Counted from the stretch's first letter, positions 22,301 through 35,618 are shown. The stretch: DNA of 64,000 bases from Xylona heveae TC161 (GCF_001619985.1 NW_017264194.1:1917511-1981510); one strand, 5' to 3'. Numbers and translations are program-made. Notes: generated from the sequence alone by a model not told the origin.

Positions 22301-25064
22301 TGGCGTTGTAGGATGTGGAAGTCTTGGTTCAAGTCTCAGCAGCAGTACAATGTTTGACACTGAAATCCCTTACTCAACAGTAACCCTTCCGGGAACAATT
22401 GAGACCGTAATATCCGTCTCAGAGCAGACATTATCACCATCAATCGTTAGTCAAGAAGGATCGACCATAGTAATTTCTGCAAGCACAAACTCCATCTACA
22501 ATACTTTGACTCTCACAGTGCTGCCATCGACTGTCATATCAACATCAACTCCTGATATAGCACCGACGTCAACCACATCAATACAAGAAACGGTCACCCA
22601 GACTGAAACAATACAAGCCACGTCAACGGTTTCAGACCAGGTTGCTGGGGCTACTACAACCATTCAGACCACTGTGTTAGACTCAACTGGACTCCCCTCG
22701 GAATCCACAGCTGAACAGACGTCGGTATATCAGACACAGACTTCTCTATTAACGAGCTCTGTCTATGGCACATCTAACCCATCTGGCGGCATTTCTACTG
22801 CGACTGCAAAAGGTTTGAAGAAAAATGCTTATGTGAGAGGAGTGTTTACAAATTCCAGGTGGCTGACTCAAATTGTGACAGCCTCGTCGTCGTTACTATT
22901 AGTCTCTACGGATACTGGTTAGAACTCAAGCCGACCTACTCTCGAAAGATTCACTTATTAATGCTTTGTGTACAGTTCCCCAAAGTGGAGAGACAAGTAA
23001 TGCGGCAATCCCTGGTAGGAAAAATTGGCGTATATACTGCAAATGAACCTGGCTAATTCTCCAGGAACATCGATAACGGTAACTGAAGCGCAGTCTGTGG
23101 GCTCCGAGGGATCTACAACTTTGCTAGAGACGAGCTTGCCAGCTACATCTGGCTTTTTGTCGGGTAGGTTCTTACCTAACTAACAATGTCCATGCTGAAA
23201 CAGTCGTATACTTAATTTTCCTTGTACCATCTCGCGTCGACATGTCACTGACCGGCCAATATTAGTAGTGGTTCCTCCAAGGTTGACTCAGACAGTATTG
23301 ACCACTATCACTGTGCCCCCGAGTCCGGCGACGATTACAACCGCAGGAAGCACAGTGTATACTGTAATATCTGGATCGGAATACACATCAACCAGCACAC
23401 TTACAGTTTCAAGCTCTACAGTGACCTTCGCGGTCTCGCCAACTATTTCTCAGTCGACTTTTACTCTGGGAGCAGAAACAGAAACACTTACTCGGAGCGT
23501 AACATCTCCATCGGAACCTGTCATTGTCTTCAGCGGCACGCAAACCCTAGAGACATCCATCCCCGGACTGGGAACCACAACCTTTGCAACGGTTACGCGG
23601 CCCATATCAACTACCACTACGATCAAAGGGACTGCAACGACATTCACTTCTCAAAAACCTCTATCTTCAATTGTGGTCTGTCCAAAGCTCTACACGAATA
23701 CCGCATATAGTCCACCTGGACCTCTTCCCACTGATTACACATGGGGCTGCGCTCCGGGCTATCTATGTCATCCCCCAAAAGAGGGCGGTTGTAATATCTT
23801 CGAGGATCTACCAGATCCTGGATACGTTTGCGATCCAGATCGATGCTTACCTGTCACACCTATAAATCCTCCTGAAATATGGGGGCAGCCGGTTGTTTCC
23901 AATGAGACCTCAACCTACACGCTGCAAGATGATTACTTCAATCTGGACCCGAGATACTTCGGCCTGGATTTTAATATATTTGTAGAGGATATCGTGGTCG
24001 TCGTCTCTGAGTCTTCCAGTCCAAGCACAACCCTACCAAAACATAGAGCTGCACGCCATTTGTCTCACAAACTCCTCCAAAGAGCAGAGGTCTGCCCACA
24101 AGCCTGCTATGATGACTGCAGTAAGTCTCTTTCCAAATGACCGCATAAACGCGCGAATAGCTGACTGGTGGCACGAAAAGACGCATGCGGTATTGAAGCT
24201 CAGCACGACGGCAAGACCCCCGCTCTCTGCGCCCCTGATAGTGCATTTTCTGCCGCTGTTCAGAACTGCAAGGATTGCATCAGCGTCCACGCCGGTGACA
24301 AATCGAGTGCATTCAAAGATGTTGTTCAACCCGATTTTCAGCAATGGCTCGACTACTGCTCCGGTACAGACGTCCAGTCAACAGTCGGCGCAAGTGTCAT
24401 TGTTGCGCAATCAGAAGTTGCAGGTGCAGCGACAAGCGTCGCCAGCGCAGTTCCCGCAGCTCCTGCGAGTGCACAATCTAAAAGTGAGATAACAGCTGGA
24501 TCTGCTTCAACACGTACCACAGCTTCAACTAAGATTCCAACTACATCGACATCATTGACGCCCTCACCAAAAGGCCAAGAAACTACAACATCCAGCTCTA
24601 GCAAAACAGCTGCTGCGGTATCTTCAGCATTAGAGACCAGTTCAACCTCTGATCATACGACACATCCTTCAACCCAAGCGCATTCTTCTGGGACTACGAG
24701 CTCTGCGACCAAAAGTACGCTTCCCGCATCGCAGTTGAGTTCACCAACCGCGTCTACCGGATCGAGTGCATCTGCGACAGGCTCAAGCGGAAAAACCATA
24801 GGCGGAAAAACGAATGGCGCAAGCCCTGGCACTAGCCCTTCAAACCCTACGGCTTTCTCCTCAGTCGAATCTGCGGCTGCCTCGCATTCGGCTGCATCGC
24901 ATTCAGGCTCCGCAATTCCCACGTCTCAAGACGCGACATCGACAGGTCTCTCAGCGCCCTCGCAGCAGCCGTCTGGCAGTGCCGCACAAGCATTACCCCG
25001 TCCTCCAGGATATATTTTGGCCATGCTGCTGCTCGCATGGCTTATCAGCATGGTCACCATCTAG
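18250..25064 (+). CDS. Very large mucin-like GPI-anchored cell-surface protein
   Basis: A many-exon gene. Exon 1 (18250-18366) encodes a signal peptide (MRGAVLTIWFGACALRALAA). Exon 2 (18420-18478) and exon 3 (from 18536) follow in phase. The part at about 18.6-20.48 kb is uncertain. The 3' half joins cleanly: 20485-20633, 20689-22118, 22171-22812, 22882-22917, 22976-23014, 23065-23163, 23266-24120 and 24181-25064. The product is mostly Thr/Ser/Val, with diverged tandem repeats of about 40-50 residues built on STEYDTVEHTVT-like cores. It then has a Cys-rich segment (VCPKLYTNTAYSPPGPLP to CDPDRCLPV), a second Cys-rich block (CPQACYDDC, ALCAPDSAF, NCKDCI, WLDYC), a Ser/Thr/Ala stalk, and a C-terminal hydrophobic tail typical of GPI attachment. 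It is expected in the cell wall as a heavily O-glycosylated adhesin or structural protein. The ligand is unknown. Confidence 0.75.
19277..19311 (+). repeat. TCA microsatellite encoding poly-Ser
   Basis: About eleven to twelve TCA triplets encode a Ser run in the N-terminal third of the GPI-anchored protein. The repeat is pure enough to be length-variable between strains. Confidence 0.8.
20689..22118 (+). repeat. Diverged tandem repeats in the GPI-anchored protein
   Basis: One long exon encodes about ten loosely repeated units of 40-50 residues. Each carries a core such as DSTEYDTVEYTIT, DETDWSTLDQTFT, STDYLTEEHTVIS, STTDFETIEDTSV or GTTEYIPVDQTLT, followed by a Thr/Ser/Val-rich linker. At the DNA level the units have diverged, so recent expansion is unlikely. 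The periodic acidic-aromatic core breaks the mucin-like composition and suggests a folded beta repeat. Confidence 0.65.
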
Positions 25065-25520
25065 AGCACGATGAGATGCAACGCGTTTTCAGTCCTAGAC
25101 AACAAAACTTTTTGCAAATGTTGAGCCAAATATGATAAATATTCCCCCCAAAAATAAACAAAGTAAAAGTGCGCTGTTTGGATGTGATACTCCCTTGGCA
25201 TCATCTAATGTTAATACATCTTTGCATGTTGGAATTTATATCTTGTTTTTTTTATATATCGTATGCGAATCTCGGGACAAAATAAATCAAGATTTTGTTA
25301 AGCAATTCCAATTTCCTGATGATGTAAGGGTATATGCCGAAAATTCTGCTGGTAGCACAAAAAGAGGCCCAAAATTGAAAATAGATGGGGTCGTAAAATA
25401 CATGAGCCTTCGCGCTTTGAAGCCTTATCCAAAGCTCACCTCTAAAAAATCCATTTCTCTCTCGTTGAATACCAAAGGGTGGAAAAGATGCTGCACCATA
25501 TCAAAAACCCTCCGCTTAGC
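25065..25520. other. Convergent 3' spacer
   Basis: A-rich spacer between the GPI-anchored protein gene (+) and the conserved membrane-protein gene (-). The 152-codon open frame at 25132-25590 is AT-biased and overlaps the neighbouring gene antisense. I do not treat it as coding. Confidence 0.55.
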
Positions 25521-27076
25521 TCAATCGCGCTTTCCAAACCCATTACTCGTTCCCGTACCATTATACACTGTGCTCATACCGTATCCGTAGCCGCCGTACA
25601 TTCGGCCGACACCGCTACCGCCGAAACCCTCCGCGCCGCCTCCCAGACGCTCACGACCATGGGAGCGCAGACGGCGCGGAAATTCGACGCCACGGAAATA
25701 CGCGACACAGACGGCTACCGCAGCGCCGGCGCTGAGCAAGCAGTACACGACCGTACTGAGATAGAGATGGCCGCCGACGCCAGACCAGCCGCTCGGCAGG
25801 GCCGTATTGGGATACCACCGCACACTGAGTCGCAGCGGGAGCGGGTCGCCGATAATGACCCGAGTGACCCGCGAATGATGAGAGATGGAATACGCGGTAG
25901 CGGCGTCAATGGTTCCAGGCGCAACGGATCGCGGGGCTGCGTGGATGAGGATGTTCAGGTTCGTGGCAATGTGGAGGTGTGAGAGTTGCAGCGTGCCCGT
26001 CAGTGCGATTATGAGAGGCGTGTATGTATCGTCTGCGGACGAAGTAGATGATGATGATGAGCCACCAGAAGAGGATGAAGAGGATGGGGAGGAGATCTCG
26101 CGCTCGCTATCGAGACCGGGCAAGGGCCGCGTGGGGATCCGGCATGTCAGTGGCGCGTCGTTGTGCACGTAGAATTCCAGTTGGTGAAAGAATTCGTCCG
26201 TGATGAAGGGGATGGTGCAATTGACCTCTATGAGTTCCTGTGTTAGATTTGTTCGATTGATAGAGCATATCTCGTGTGTTGATGCTGCGGCCTGCTGCCG
26301 TCTGCTGCTCTCTCATAGCCGGCCCAGAGACATGAGAGTATTCGCGGGCCGCGAAAAGAAAAGAAAATGAAAGGATGAGTGGGGGTTTAGGTGAACGAGA
26401 AGAGGAAAGGGAAGGAGGATTTTCGACTGACCATGCTCCACGCCAAAATAAAGCTCCAGTGGACGTCCGGTTTCATTGCATACTGGTAGGGGAACGTATT
26501 GTAGTTGACCTCGGGAGTCAGAGATCTGTCAAGAACAGCGTATCATATATGAATCAGCGGATCCGTTTATTAGGCACTTTTTACGCTCAAAAAGAAACTT
26601 CGCAACGACAATTCGATACGGCAATGTTCAATGGCATGAGAGAAAAAATCTTGTTGACACCGCATGGCCGGGGCTCCACTGCCGCGTATTTTTTTGTCTT
26701 GTTCAATTTGAGGTTCGAGGGGATGACCGCCAAAGCGTCAACAGGGAGCCGCGGCTTTGGACAATGTATACGTACATGTTCACCAGTATCACTAGAGGAA
26801 GAGAAAAGCCGGAATTAGTATGATATTCCAAGGGGGGCCATATTGGGCCACATATCATCAATGCGCCTGGGGCAGAGAATACTGGGACCACTCCTACATT
26901 GTTCGATTCAGGCATTCCACCGGAATTGCCTGGCCAGGTGCGTAGACCGTCTTCTTTATTGGCGCAAGAGGCTCTTGGCCAGTAGTGGCACAAGCCAATC
27001 TCGCAAGCACGGAGAAGAGGAGGAAAATCCGGCTACAGAGAAGCTGTAATTGACCTCCATGTGAAGAATTGCGCAT
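25521..27076 (-). CDS. Conserved fungal type I membrane protein, function unknown
   Basis: Four exons on the minus strand: 26898-27076, a 16-nt exon at 26776-26791, 26432-26525 and 25521-26227. They give 331 residues with consistent phase. The N-terminus is a signal peptide (LLCSRIFLLFSVLARLACATTG). The lumenal part contains YAPGQAIPVECLNRTID, the sequence encoded by the tiny exon (about IDTGEH), LQYVPLPVCNETGRPLELYF, VNCTIPFITDEFF and several N-glycosylation sequons. After a Ser-rich loop come a second folded part and one membrane helix (LYLSTVVYCLLSAGAAVAVCVAYF), followed by a short basic, Gly/Tyr-rich tail. I recall similar uncharacterised proteins in Aspergillus genomes but can assign no function. 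Paired cysteines and sequons point to the secretory pathway. Exon 4 uses the acceptor CATAG|AG; the AG seven bases earlier would shift the frame. Confidence 0.82.
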
Positions 27077-27623
27077 GACGATATTGTCCGGGCTCTCTCA
27101 GGGTCCTACAAAGGAGGAAGAGGAAGCTAAGCTAAGCTGCGGGACGATGCCGATATGAAGATGATGCATTTAGTGACGCAGCCAATTTTAGCAGCAGCAT
27201 ATACGTAAAGGGCCTGTCCCAAGACTCATTGAAGCAGACAATTGAACAACAAGGTTAAAGAGGACTACGACCCAAAAATGCTCGAGCAATCGCCCATTGT
27301 TCTTTGACGCGGCCACAACGGTTGTTTGGCTTACGTAATCAGTTTGTTTGAGCGCAATGTTTGAGGACGAAGTTGTTCTGCGGAATAACCTCCAAAAATT
27401 AATCGCAGGCATCGTGAGTGCTTTTATTACAATAACTCGCACTGGATTTTTTATCGAAAGGCGGATCTGCATAGATTTATATAAAAGGTATTTAACAACT
27501 ATAAAATTTTATCATTATAAAAGAGTCTAAGCTATTTAAAGGTCGTCTCATTTTCATTATGAACAAGAGCGGGTATTGTGACGACCACTTTGGAAATATA
27601 CTTTCACTTCATCAACTCATAAC
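27077..27623. other. Spacer upstream of the membrane-protein gene
   Basis: Holds the promoter of the minus-strand membrane-protein gene and the 3' flank of pgi, which lies on the same strand. No gene signal seen. Confidence 0.5.
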
Positions 27624-29547
<1,924 letters not shown>

Positions 29548-30413
29548 TTTTGTCAACAAATAAAAGCAATTGAGGCAAATGCAAGTACAATTATGAAGAA
29601 TGAAAGGGACGGGTAGCAAAGGAAAAAGTCAAAATTGATGGCAGGCAATGGATGAAGTTTAGGGGAAAGGAAGTGGTTGTTGCACTTGTGCTGCCGGGGG
29701 GACCAGAAGAGGGGTGTTTTGGTGGGAGGAGGGGTGACGTCTCTGGAGGGGGGAAAGGCATTGCTTGTAAGTTAACCAAACGGGCACGGCTTAGGCAAGT
29801 AGTGAGGTATAGGTACCTTCGACTAGGCGCAATTAACTGCGTCAGTTGCGGTATTACCGAGTCGCTGCTCTCTCTGATTGGGGCCTCCGTCATCCCTCAC
29901 CCCACTCAACCACGACCCATCACGACCCATCACGACCCATCACGATGTCGTCTTGTCCAGACCATGGCATGATTACTCACGGCGTGATAAGTTCTGTCGC
30001 CGAATTTGGTCGCGTCACAATAACAATTTATTGGACCACGCTTGGCCGCGGAAGTACGCCCCCACCACATATACACTACGGATTGCTGTTGCAATGGGCT
30101 GAAATTGTATCCAATAATTGACCCCACGATCCTTCAATAATTTCATATGACAGATCAATAAAAAAATCTTGAAAACCTCAATGATGGCATTCACTCTACG
30201 TTGTGATTGATCCCATATGCGCTAAAGTACGTAGCACGCCTCTGAGCAAAATTCAATTTCGGAAAACGATTGAAAAAAACAAATCTCCCATCGCCATGCA
30301 GAACAGCCACCAAACCCAAATGAAAGATTGTACGGTCAAGATCAGCTAGGACCAGAATATCCATGCGCATTGCCGACACTGGACCGCAAAATGCCCATCA
30401 AGCCCTCACGGTT
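29548..30413. promoter_or_regulatory. pgi upstream region and Sch9-type kinase 3' flank
   Basis: About 870 bases between the pgi start and the kinase stop, both genes on the minus strand. It should contain the pgi promoter. It holds the CACGACCCAT repeat at 29911-29940 and no gene. Confidence 0.5.
29911..29945. repeat. 10-bp tandem repeat upstream of pgi
   Basis: Three exact copies of CACGACCCAT and half of a fourth lie about 365-400 bases upstream of the pgi start codon. On the gene's strand each unit reads ATGGGTCGTG. Confidence 0.8.
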
Positions 30414-32644
30414 TCAGTAGCCCGAAACACTACCGAAAGAAGGGTCTTTGACACTACCCCCAGCATCGCCAAGACCAGCAACAGGACGGATGTAGGACCA
30501 GCCTTCAAACTGCTGTTGCATATCGGCGGAAAGCACCGGGCCATCGACATAGGAATCTGTGGGAGCTTCCGAGGTAAACTCTCGATCAAAGTTTGCCGTA
30601 TCAAGTGCGTCAGTCTACGTCCACCGTCAGCATCATTGTCTCGGAATTCGGCAAAAGCGGCACACATACCACGTTCGGCTTAAAGTTTGGTTCATATTTG
30701 CGCTGCAAAAGCTTCCTCCAGTCAATGCTGTGGAAGAATTGGTGAGCCTTGATTTCTGCCGCGCCATTCGCACCCATACGAGTAGCCGGGTTTCGATCCA
30801 GGAGTTTTGTGAGCAGGTTCTTGGCCGACTCCGGTACGATTTCGGGACCTGGAAAGTGTAGTGGTTCGGTCAAGATCTTCCGATACATCTCATTGGTGTT
30901 CTCATCGTAGAATGGCGGTAGACCAGTAAGCATTTCATAGAGAAGCACTCCCAAGGTCCACCAGTCAACGGTCTTGGTGTAACCATGGCCGAGCAGGAGC
31001 TCCGGTGCCAGGTATTCGGGCGTGCCGCAGAAAGCTAGACGTAATGAGCGATGAACCGGTTACAAAATATTGAAAACAGATCACAACAACTTACTGTTTG
31101 TTCTATCCTCGTCCTTCATATCCAGTTTGCAGAGCCCAAAGTCGCAGAGCGCAATGTGACCAGAGTAGTCCAAAAGGATGTTCTCCGGCTTCAGATCACG
31201 ATAGATGACGTTGAAGCCATGCAGACATTCTAGAGCGCAGAGAAGCTCGGCGGCGTAGAATCTCGAGCGGTTGACGTCAAATCGCTGCTCCTTTTGCAGG
31301 TGGTGGAACAGTTCGCCGCCATTGACGAACGCCAGCACGAGGTAAAGCTTTTCTGGGGATTGGAACGAGAATTTAAGGGGGACGATGAACGGATTGTTGA
31401 TTTGCGCCAGCACTGAGCGCTCGGCCAAAGTATGAGCAACCTCCGAACGAGAAATGATATGCGCTTTGCGGATCGTCTTCAACGCGTAGATACGATGGGT
31501 ATCTTTTTTCCTGCAAGGACAATCAGTAGCTGAAGGAGGATGGGAGCTTTGAGAGAAATAAGGAAGGGGGAAAAGTTGCCATACCGAACCTGCATAACCT
31601 TGCCAAAGCTACCTTTGCCAACGACCTTGAGCAACTCAAAGTCCTCAATCTTCAACGATCGTTGCCTATTTTCGACAAATTCGACGCCAATTCTGATTGA
31701 GCCGGTGCCGTATTGAATATCCAACCAGTCTGCGCCTATTTGACCCAGAGAACGCTCCTGCTGCGCAAAAGCAGCCGCAGCCTTCTCCTTCTCCTTTTTG
31801 CTGGCTTTGGGGTCCTCGACGTGCTGCCTAGCTTCTTCAAATCTCGGATGCACTTTAGTAGTTCCAAGGAAGATGTCCTCGTTGCGACCAGCGCCGGGGT
31901 TAGCATTGGGGTTTCGGAGAAAGAGTGAGACGGACAGGTCGGTGACGCGAGACACGTCGAATTTGTACGAAGTGTTGTCGCCGGCCCAAAGTGGATTCTG
32001 CGGCGTACCGGACACCGAATTGACAAAGACTTGGACTTTGTCAAAGTCGAGGAGGGCATATGGCAAATATTTGGTAGAGTACCGGCCATGATTGGTAGGA
32101 GCTGCGTTGATGCCGGCGGTAGCAGACTGCGGACGACCAGCGTACGAGCCTACATTTCCGCCTGGGGTGCGCGAAGAAGAGTTTGGCCGAATGGAGCCCG
32201 AAACAAACGAGGATCCTCCAATTGAATGCCGGTTTTGGGTGTTGTAAGTCTCTTCAAATTGCTGGGGCAACGAGAAACCCTTTCCTTCATGTAACGTGAC
32301 AATGAGAATGCCGGGCTTTACCGGAGGCGGCGGAAGAGACGTATATGATTCTGAGGAATCTAAATACAAGTCAGCACGGACATGCCTCCAAATTAAAAGA
32401 CTTCTAGGGGCTGACCGATGTCATTCTCCCTACCCTTTGAAGTGTTAGAGCTGGCGGCAGTTGAGCTTGCATCGGACTGAGCCTCCGGAGTAATCGTGGA
32501 CGTCGATGAAGAGCGGCTAAAGGTGCTAGTGAACGGAGCGAGGTGCGTCTCCTTCAACTCTATATTGTGCATTCAACGTCAGCGAGAGAAGCGCACTGGG
32601 TGATGGACTTTGGTTAATTTACTCTTGGTGAGTTTCCACGACAT
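30414..32644 (-). CDS. schA: Sch9-type AGC protein kinase with C2 domain
   Basis: Six exons on the minus strand (32623-32644, 32416-32559, 31585-32359, 31095-31510, 30670-31034, 30414-30614) give 640 residues. The start [20 protein letters not shown] matches fungal SchA/Sch9. A C2-like domain lies at about residues 70-270 ([25 protein letters not shown]). The kinase domain starts at [18 protein letters not shown] and contains [12 protein letters not shown], the catalytic loop [17 protein letters not shown] and the activation loop [13 protein letters not shown], whose Thr is the Pkh site. The C-terminal tail carries a hydrophobic motif FEGWSY. Sch9 is a TORC1 effector related to S6K/Akt that controls growth, nutrient signalling and stress; in aspergilli SchA affects conidial germination. 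The first intron falls after only 22 coding bases. The gene diverges from ada2 over about 1.2 kb. Confidence 0.95.
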
Positions 32645-33837
32645 GATGAGCTCTCACGCTCCGGAATTCGACCGTGCAGTGGTTCAGCTGTTAGAGTGTA
32701 AGCAAACCTGACATTTGTGCTGCTCAGAACAAGCCAACTCACAGAGTGCTTTGAAGGACCAGGCACGACACAGGCCAGGGACAAATGTGAAATTGAAGAA
32801 ATGGACCTGTGTCTGCGGGGTGTGCCGGGGCGAGACGAGCAGTGAGGCCCCAAGATGAGGGAATATGGCAGACCAGCCCAGCGTGACGTCAAAGAAAATG
32901 GTGTGAATAGCCAGGAATGCCAAAATTCCCTGAAGAACTGTGAATGACAGGATATGAACTCTGTTCAAGGTGCAGGATTGTCAGAAGTTTCGACTTGTAA
33001 TGTTGATGTGGAGCAATAATAAGTGGTGTTGGTGAACAGGGTCAGCCTCCCTCACTACTGAGCGTACAGTTGGTAGTGCAAATCGTTTGGATGGAAGGGG
33101 GATGGCACTGATTCGGCTTGTGTGGGGGTTTAAGTGAGGTGGTCAAAATGAGCCAAGTACTTTAAAGTATTTTTGACAGATTCTCATTGTAAATCCAGGG
33201 GACACTTGGGAGAAGCTACTGGACTCTACCTTGGTCCTGTCTATTGTCCGACCCTAAAGGGTCGTAGCGGCCGAGGGAAGGCTGTGCTTCGGCCCGGCAG
33301 TTTCACCCTGCACAGGAAAAGGTAATTTTAAAGTATTTTCTAGCTTCATTTCCCACTATCAAATACCCTTAAGGTACTTGCAATTTTTAATTAGCCATCT
33401 TACTCCTATCCTTAGTCATCATTTGTGTCTATTCTCGCTTCTGATTGGCTCTTGATTGAACACGCATCCGCAACCAATCTGATCGTCGGATGGTTGACAG
33501 TTGACGACGCCGAAGGCCGGGCAATCAAGGACTCCCGATACGCATGCTTGAAGAGGTGTTTATTCAATTACGCCATAAACAAAGAATTGTTTCAATCAAC
33601 AGGCGACCGCAACCTGAGAAAGAGAAGCTTGCGCCTGTGACTGCAATTCTCATTACTTGCTGACCTCTTTTCTTTCGCAAGAAACTGCGAGTGGAGCATT
33701 TGCTCTTCCGAACCTTGTTTATATTATATCATTGATTTCATTCACCTTGACCGTTTGTCCTCTCTTTTTCCTTGTTCCAGGCCGACGCCGGTCAGGGAAC
33801 TTGCTGGGCAGACTGACCACACAAGCTGGCTTCGGAC
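32645..33837. promoter_or_regulatory. Divergent promoter region, sch9-type kinase / ada2
   Basis: This region contains both promoters. A 94-codon frame at 32684-32968 (minus) ends 40 bases before the kinase start and could be an upstream ORF or small protein. At 33249-33294 two hairpins are flanked by direct copies of TTTAAAGTATTTT at 33161-33173 and 33327-33339. Confidence 0.5.
33249..33294. repeat. Paired hairpins in the sch9/ada2 intergenic region
   Basis: CGACCC-TAAA-GGGTCG (33249-33264) is a perfect 6-bp stem with a 4-nt loop. GGCCGA (33269-33274) pairs perfectly with TCGGCC (33289-33294). The block is GC-rich within AT-rich flanks. Confidence 0.55.
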
Positions 33838-35618
33838 ATGGGTGTTATTAAGAAGAAGACCGCTGCGCGCGGGACAGAGGGCGGCGTGAAATACGTATGC
33901 GATGTGTGCTCGGTGGATATTACCTCAACAGTGAGTATCTGGGCTTTGAAATTATCAGTCTTTGCGCCACATGTATGTCAGGCGCATTATTCGAATGGGG
34001 CTAATCTGAGGGTAAACTCAGGTTCGAATACGTTGTGCGCATAGCGTTTGCAGTGATTACGACCTATGCGTGGTGTGTTTCTCAAGCGGAGAAGCGTCGC
34101 ATAACCACGACCCAAGGACACACCCATATCAGGTCATCGAACAACACTCGGTACCAATTTATCAGGAAGATTGGGGTGCAGACGAGGAGCTTCTCCTCTT
34201 AGAAGGCGCGGAAACCTACGGGCTGGGATCTTGGGCAGACATTGCGGATCACATTGGGGGGTATCGAACAAAGGACGAGGTCCGAGACCACTACACACAG
34301 ACCTATATCGAGAGCTCCAAATTCCCGCTCCCAGAGCGAGCCAGTCCCAATGACCGAAGCCTCATCGATTTAACAACGCGCGAAGAGTTCCAGGCGCGGA
34401 AAAAGCGGCGAATTGAGGAGCGCAAAGAAGCGGCCAAGGCGGCGGCACCAACAACACCCAAACAAAAGCCAACGAGCAGTGTTCCAGCATGTCACGAAGT
34501 CCAGGGTTACATGCCAGGACGACTCGAATTCGAAACTGAATTCATGAACGAAGCCGAGGAGACAGTTCAGCACATGCAATTCGATCCGGGCGACGGCGTC
34601 AACCCCAGGACGGGCGAGACGGAGCCCGAGGTTGAGCTCAAATTGACAGTCATGGACATTTACAACTCAAGATTGATACGGCGGACCGAACGCAAGAAGA
34701 TTATTTTTGAGCACAACCTGCTGGAATATCGCAAAAACACTGCGCTGGACAAGAAACGAACAAAAGAAGAGCGCGACTTGCTAAACAAGGCCAAGCCGTT
34801 CGCGCGCATGATGAACCGTCAAGATTTCGATGAGTTCTGCACCGGCCTCGAATACGAATACAACCTGCGTCAAGCCATTGCCCAGCTCCAAGAGTGGCGC
34901 AATATGCGCATCGGCGATCTCAAGACCGGCGAGAAATACGAACAGGAGAAACAAGCTCGCGCCCAACGACCCCCCGCCCTCACCGGCGCCTTTGACCGAC
35001 TAGCCAGCGCTCGCGCCAACAAGGCCACGCCGCCAGTCGAAACGCCCACATCCACAAGCATCCTCACCGCGCCCGAGCTGCCGCTTCGTTTGCAGCAGCA
35101 GCAGTCGCAGCAGCATCAGAACCGCGGCGCGCCCGACAAGACCCAGCTCGCCAATGGCTACGCAACCAACGGCGCGACGCCTACTCCCACACCGTCGTCC
35201 AACAAGTCACGATACGTCGTCCAGCCACTGAACAACGCTCCTCCGCTGAAACTCAACAGCGAGAACGCGACTGACTTCCACCTCCTGACAAAAGAAGAGC
35301 AAGAGCTATGCAGCGTACTCCGAATCTATCCCAAGCCGTATCTGGTCATCAAGGAGCATCTGATGAAGGAAGCAATGAAGCAGGGCGGCAATCTCAAACG
35401 CAAAGCCGCCCGAGAAATCTGCAAGGTATTACACACCTGATGTAGCTGACACGTTTTAATGTTTTTCATCCCGTGTTTCTTGTGTTTTTATCCCATGTTT
35501 CTTATGTTTTCATCCCATGTTTCCCCTCTCACTAACATGATATCTCCAGATCGACGTCAACAAGAGCGGCAAGATCTTTGAGTTTTTCGTACACAGCGGC
35601 TGGATCGGAAAAGCATGA
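33838..35618 (+). CDS. ada2: SAGA transcriptional adaptor Ada2
   Basis: Three exons (33838-33930, 34022-35425, 35550-35618) give 521 residues. Ada2 is the subunit of SAGA and ADA that binds and stimulates the Gcn5 acetyltransferase in the nucleus. Domains in order: a ZZ zinc finger at about residues 18-70 (CDVCSVDI, then [19 protein letters not shown] and SHNHDPRTH), a SANT/Myb domain ([18 protein letters not shown] to [11 protein letters not shown]), the central Ada2 region, a Pro/Gln-rich linker and a C-terminal SWIRM domain ([20 protein letters not shown]) ending [14 protein letters not shown]. The last exon has only 22 codons but completes SWIRM helix 5. Intron 2 carries a 21-nt tandem repeat. 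Confidence 0.96.
35460..35523 (+). repeat. 21-nt tandem repeat in ada2 intron 2
   Basis: Three imperfect copies of a unit close to TGTTTTCATCCCATGTTTCT fill half of the 124-nt intron (35426-35549). They lie just upstream of the CACTAAC branch site and do not reach the coding exons. Confidence 0.75.
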
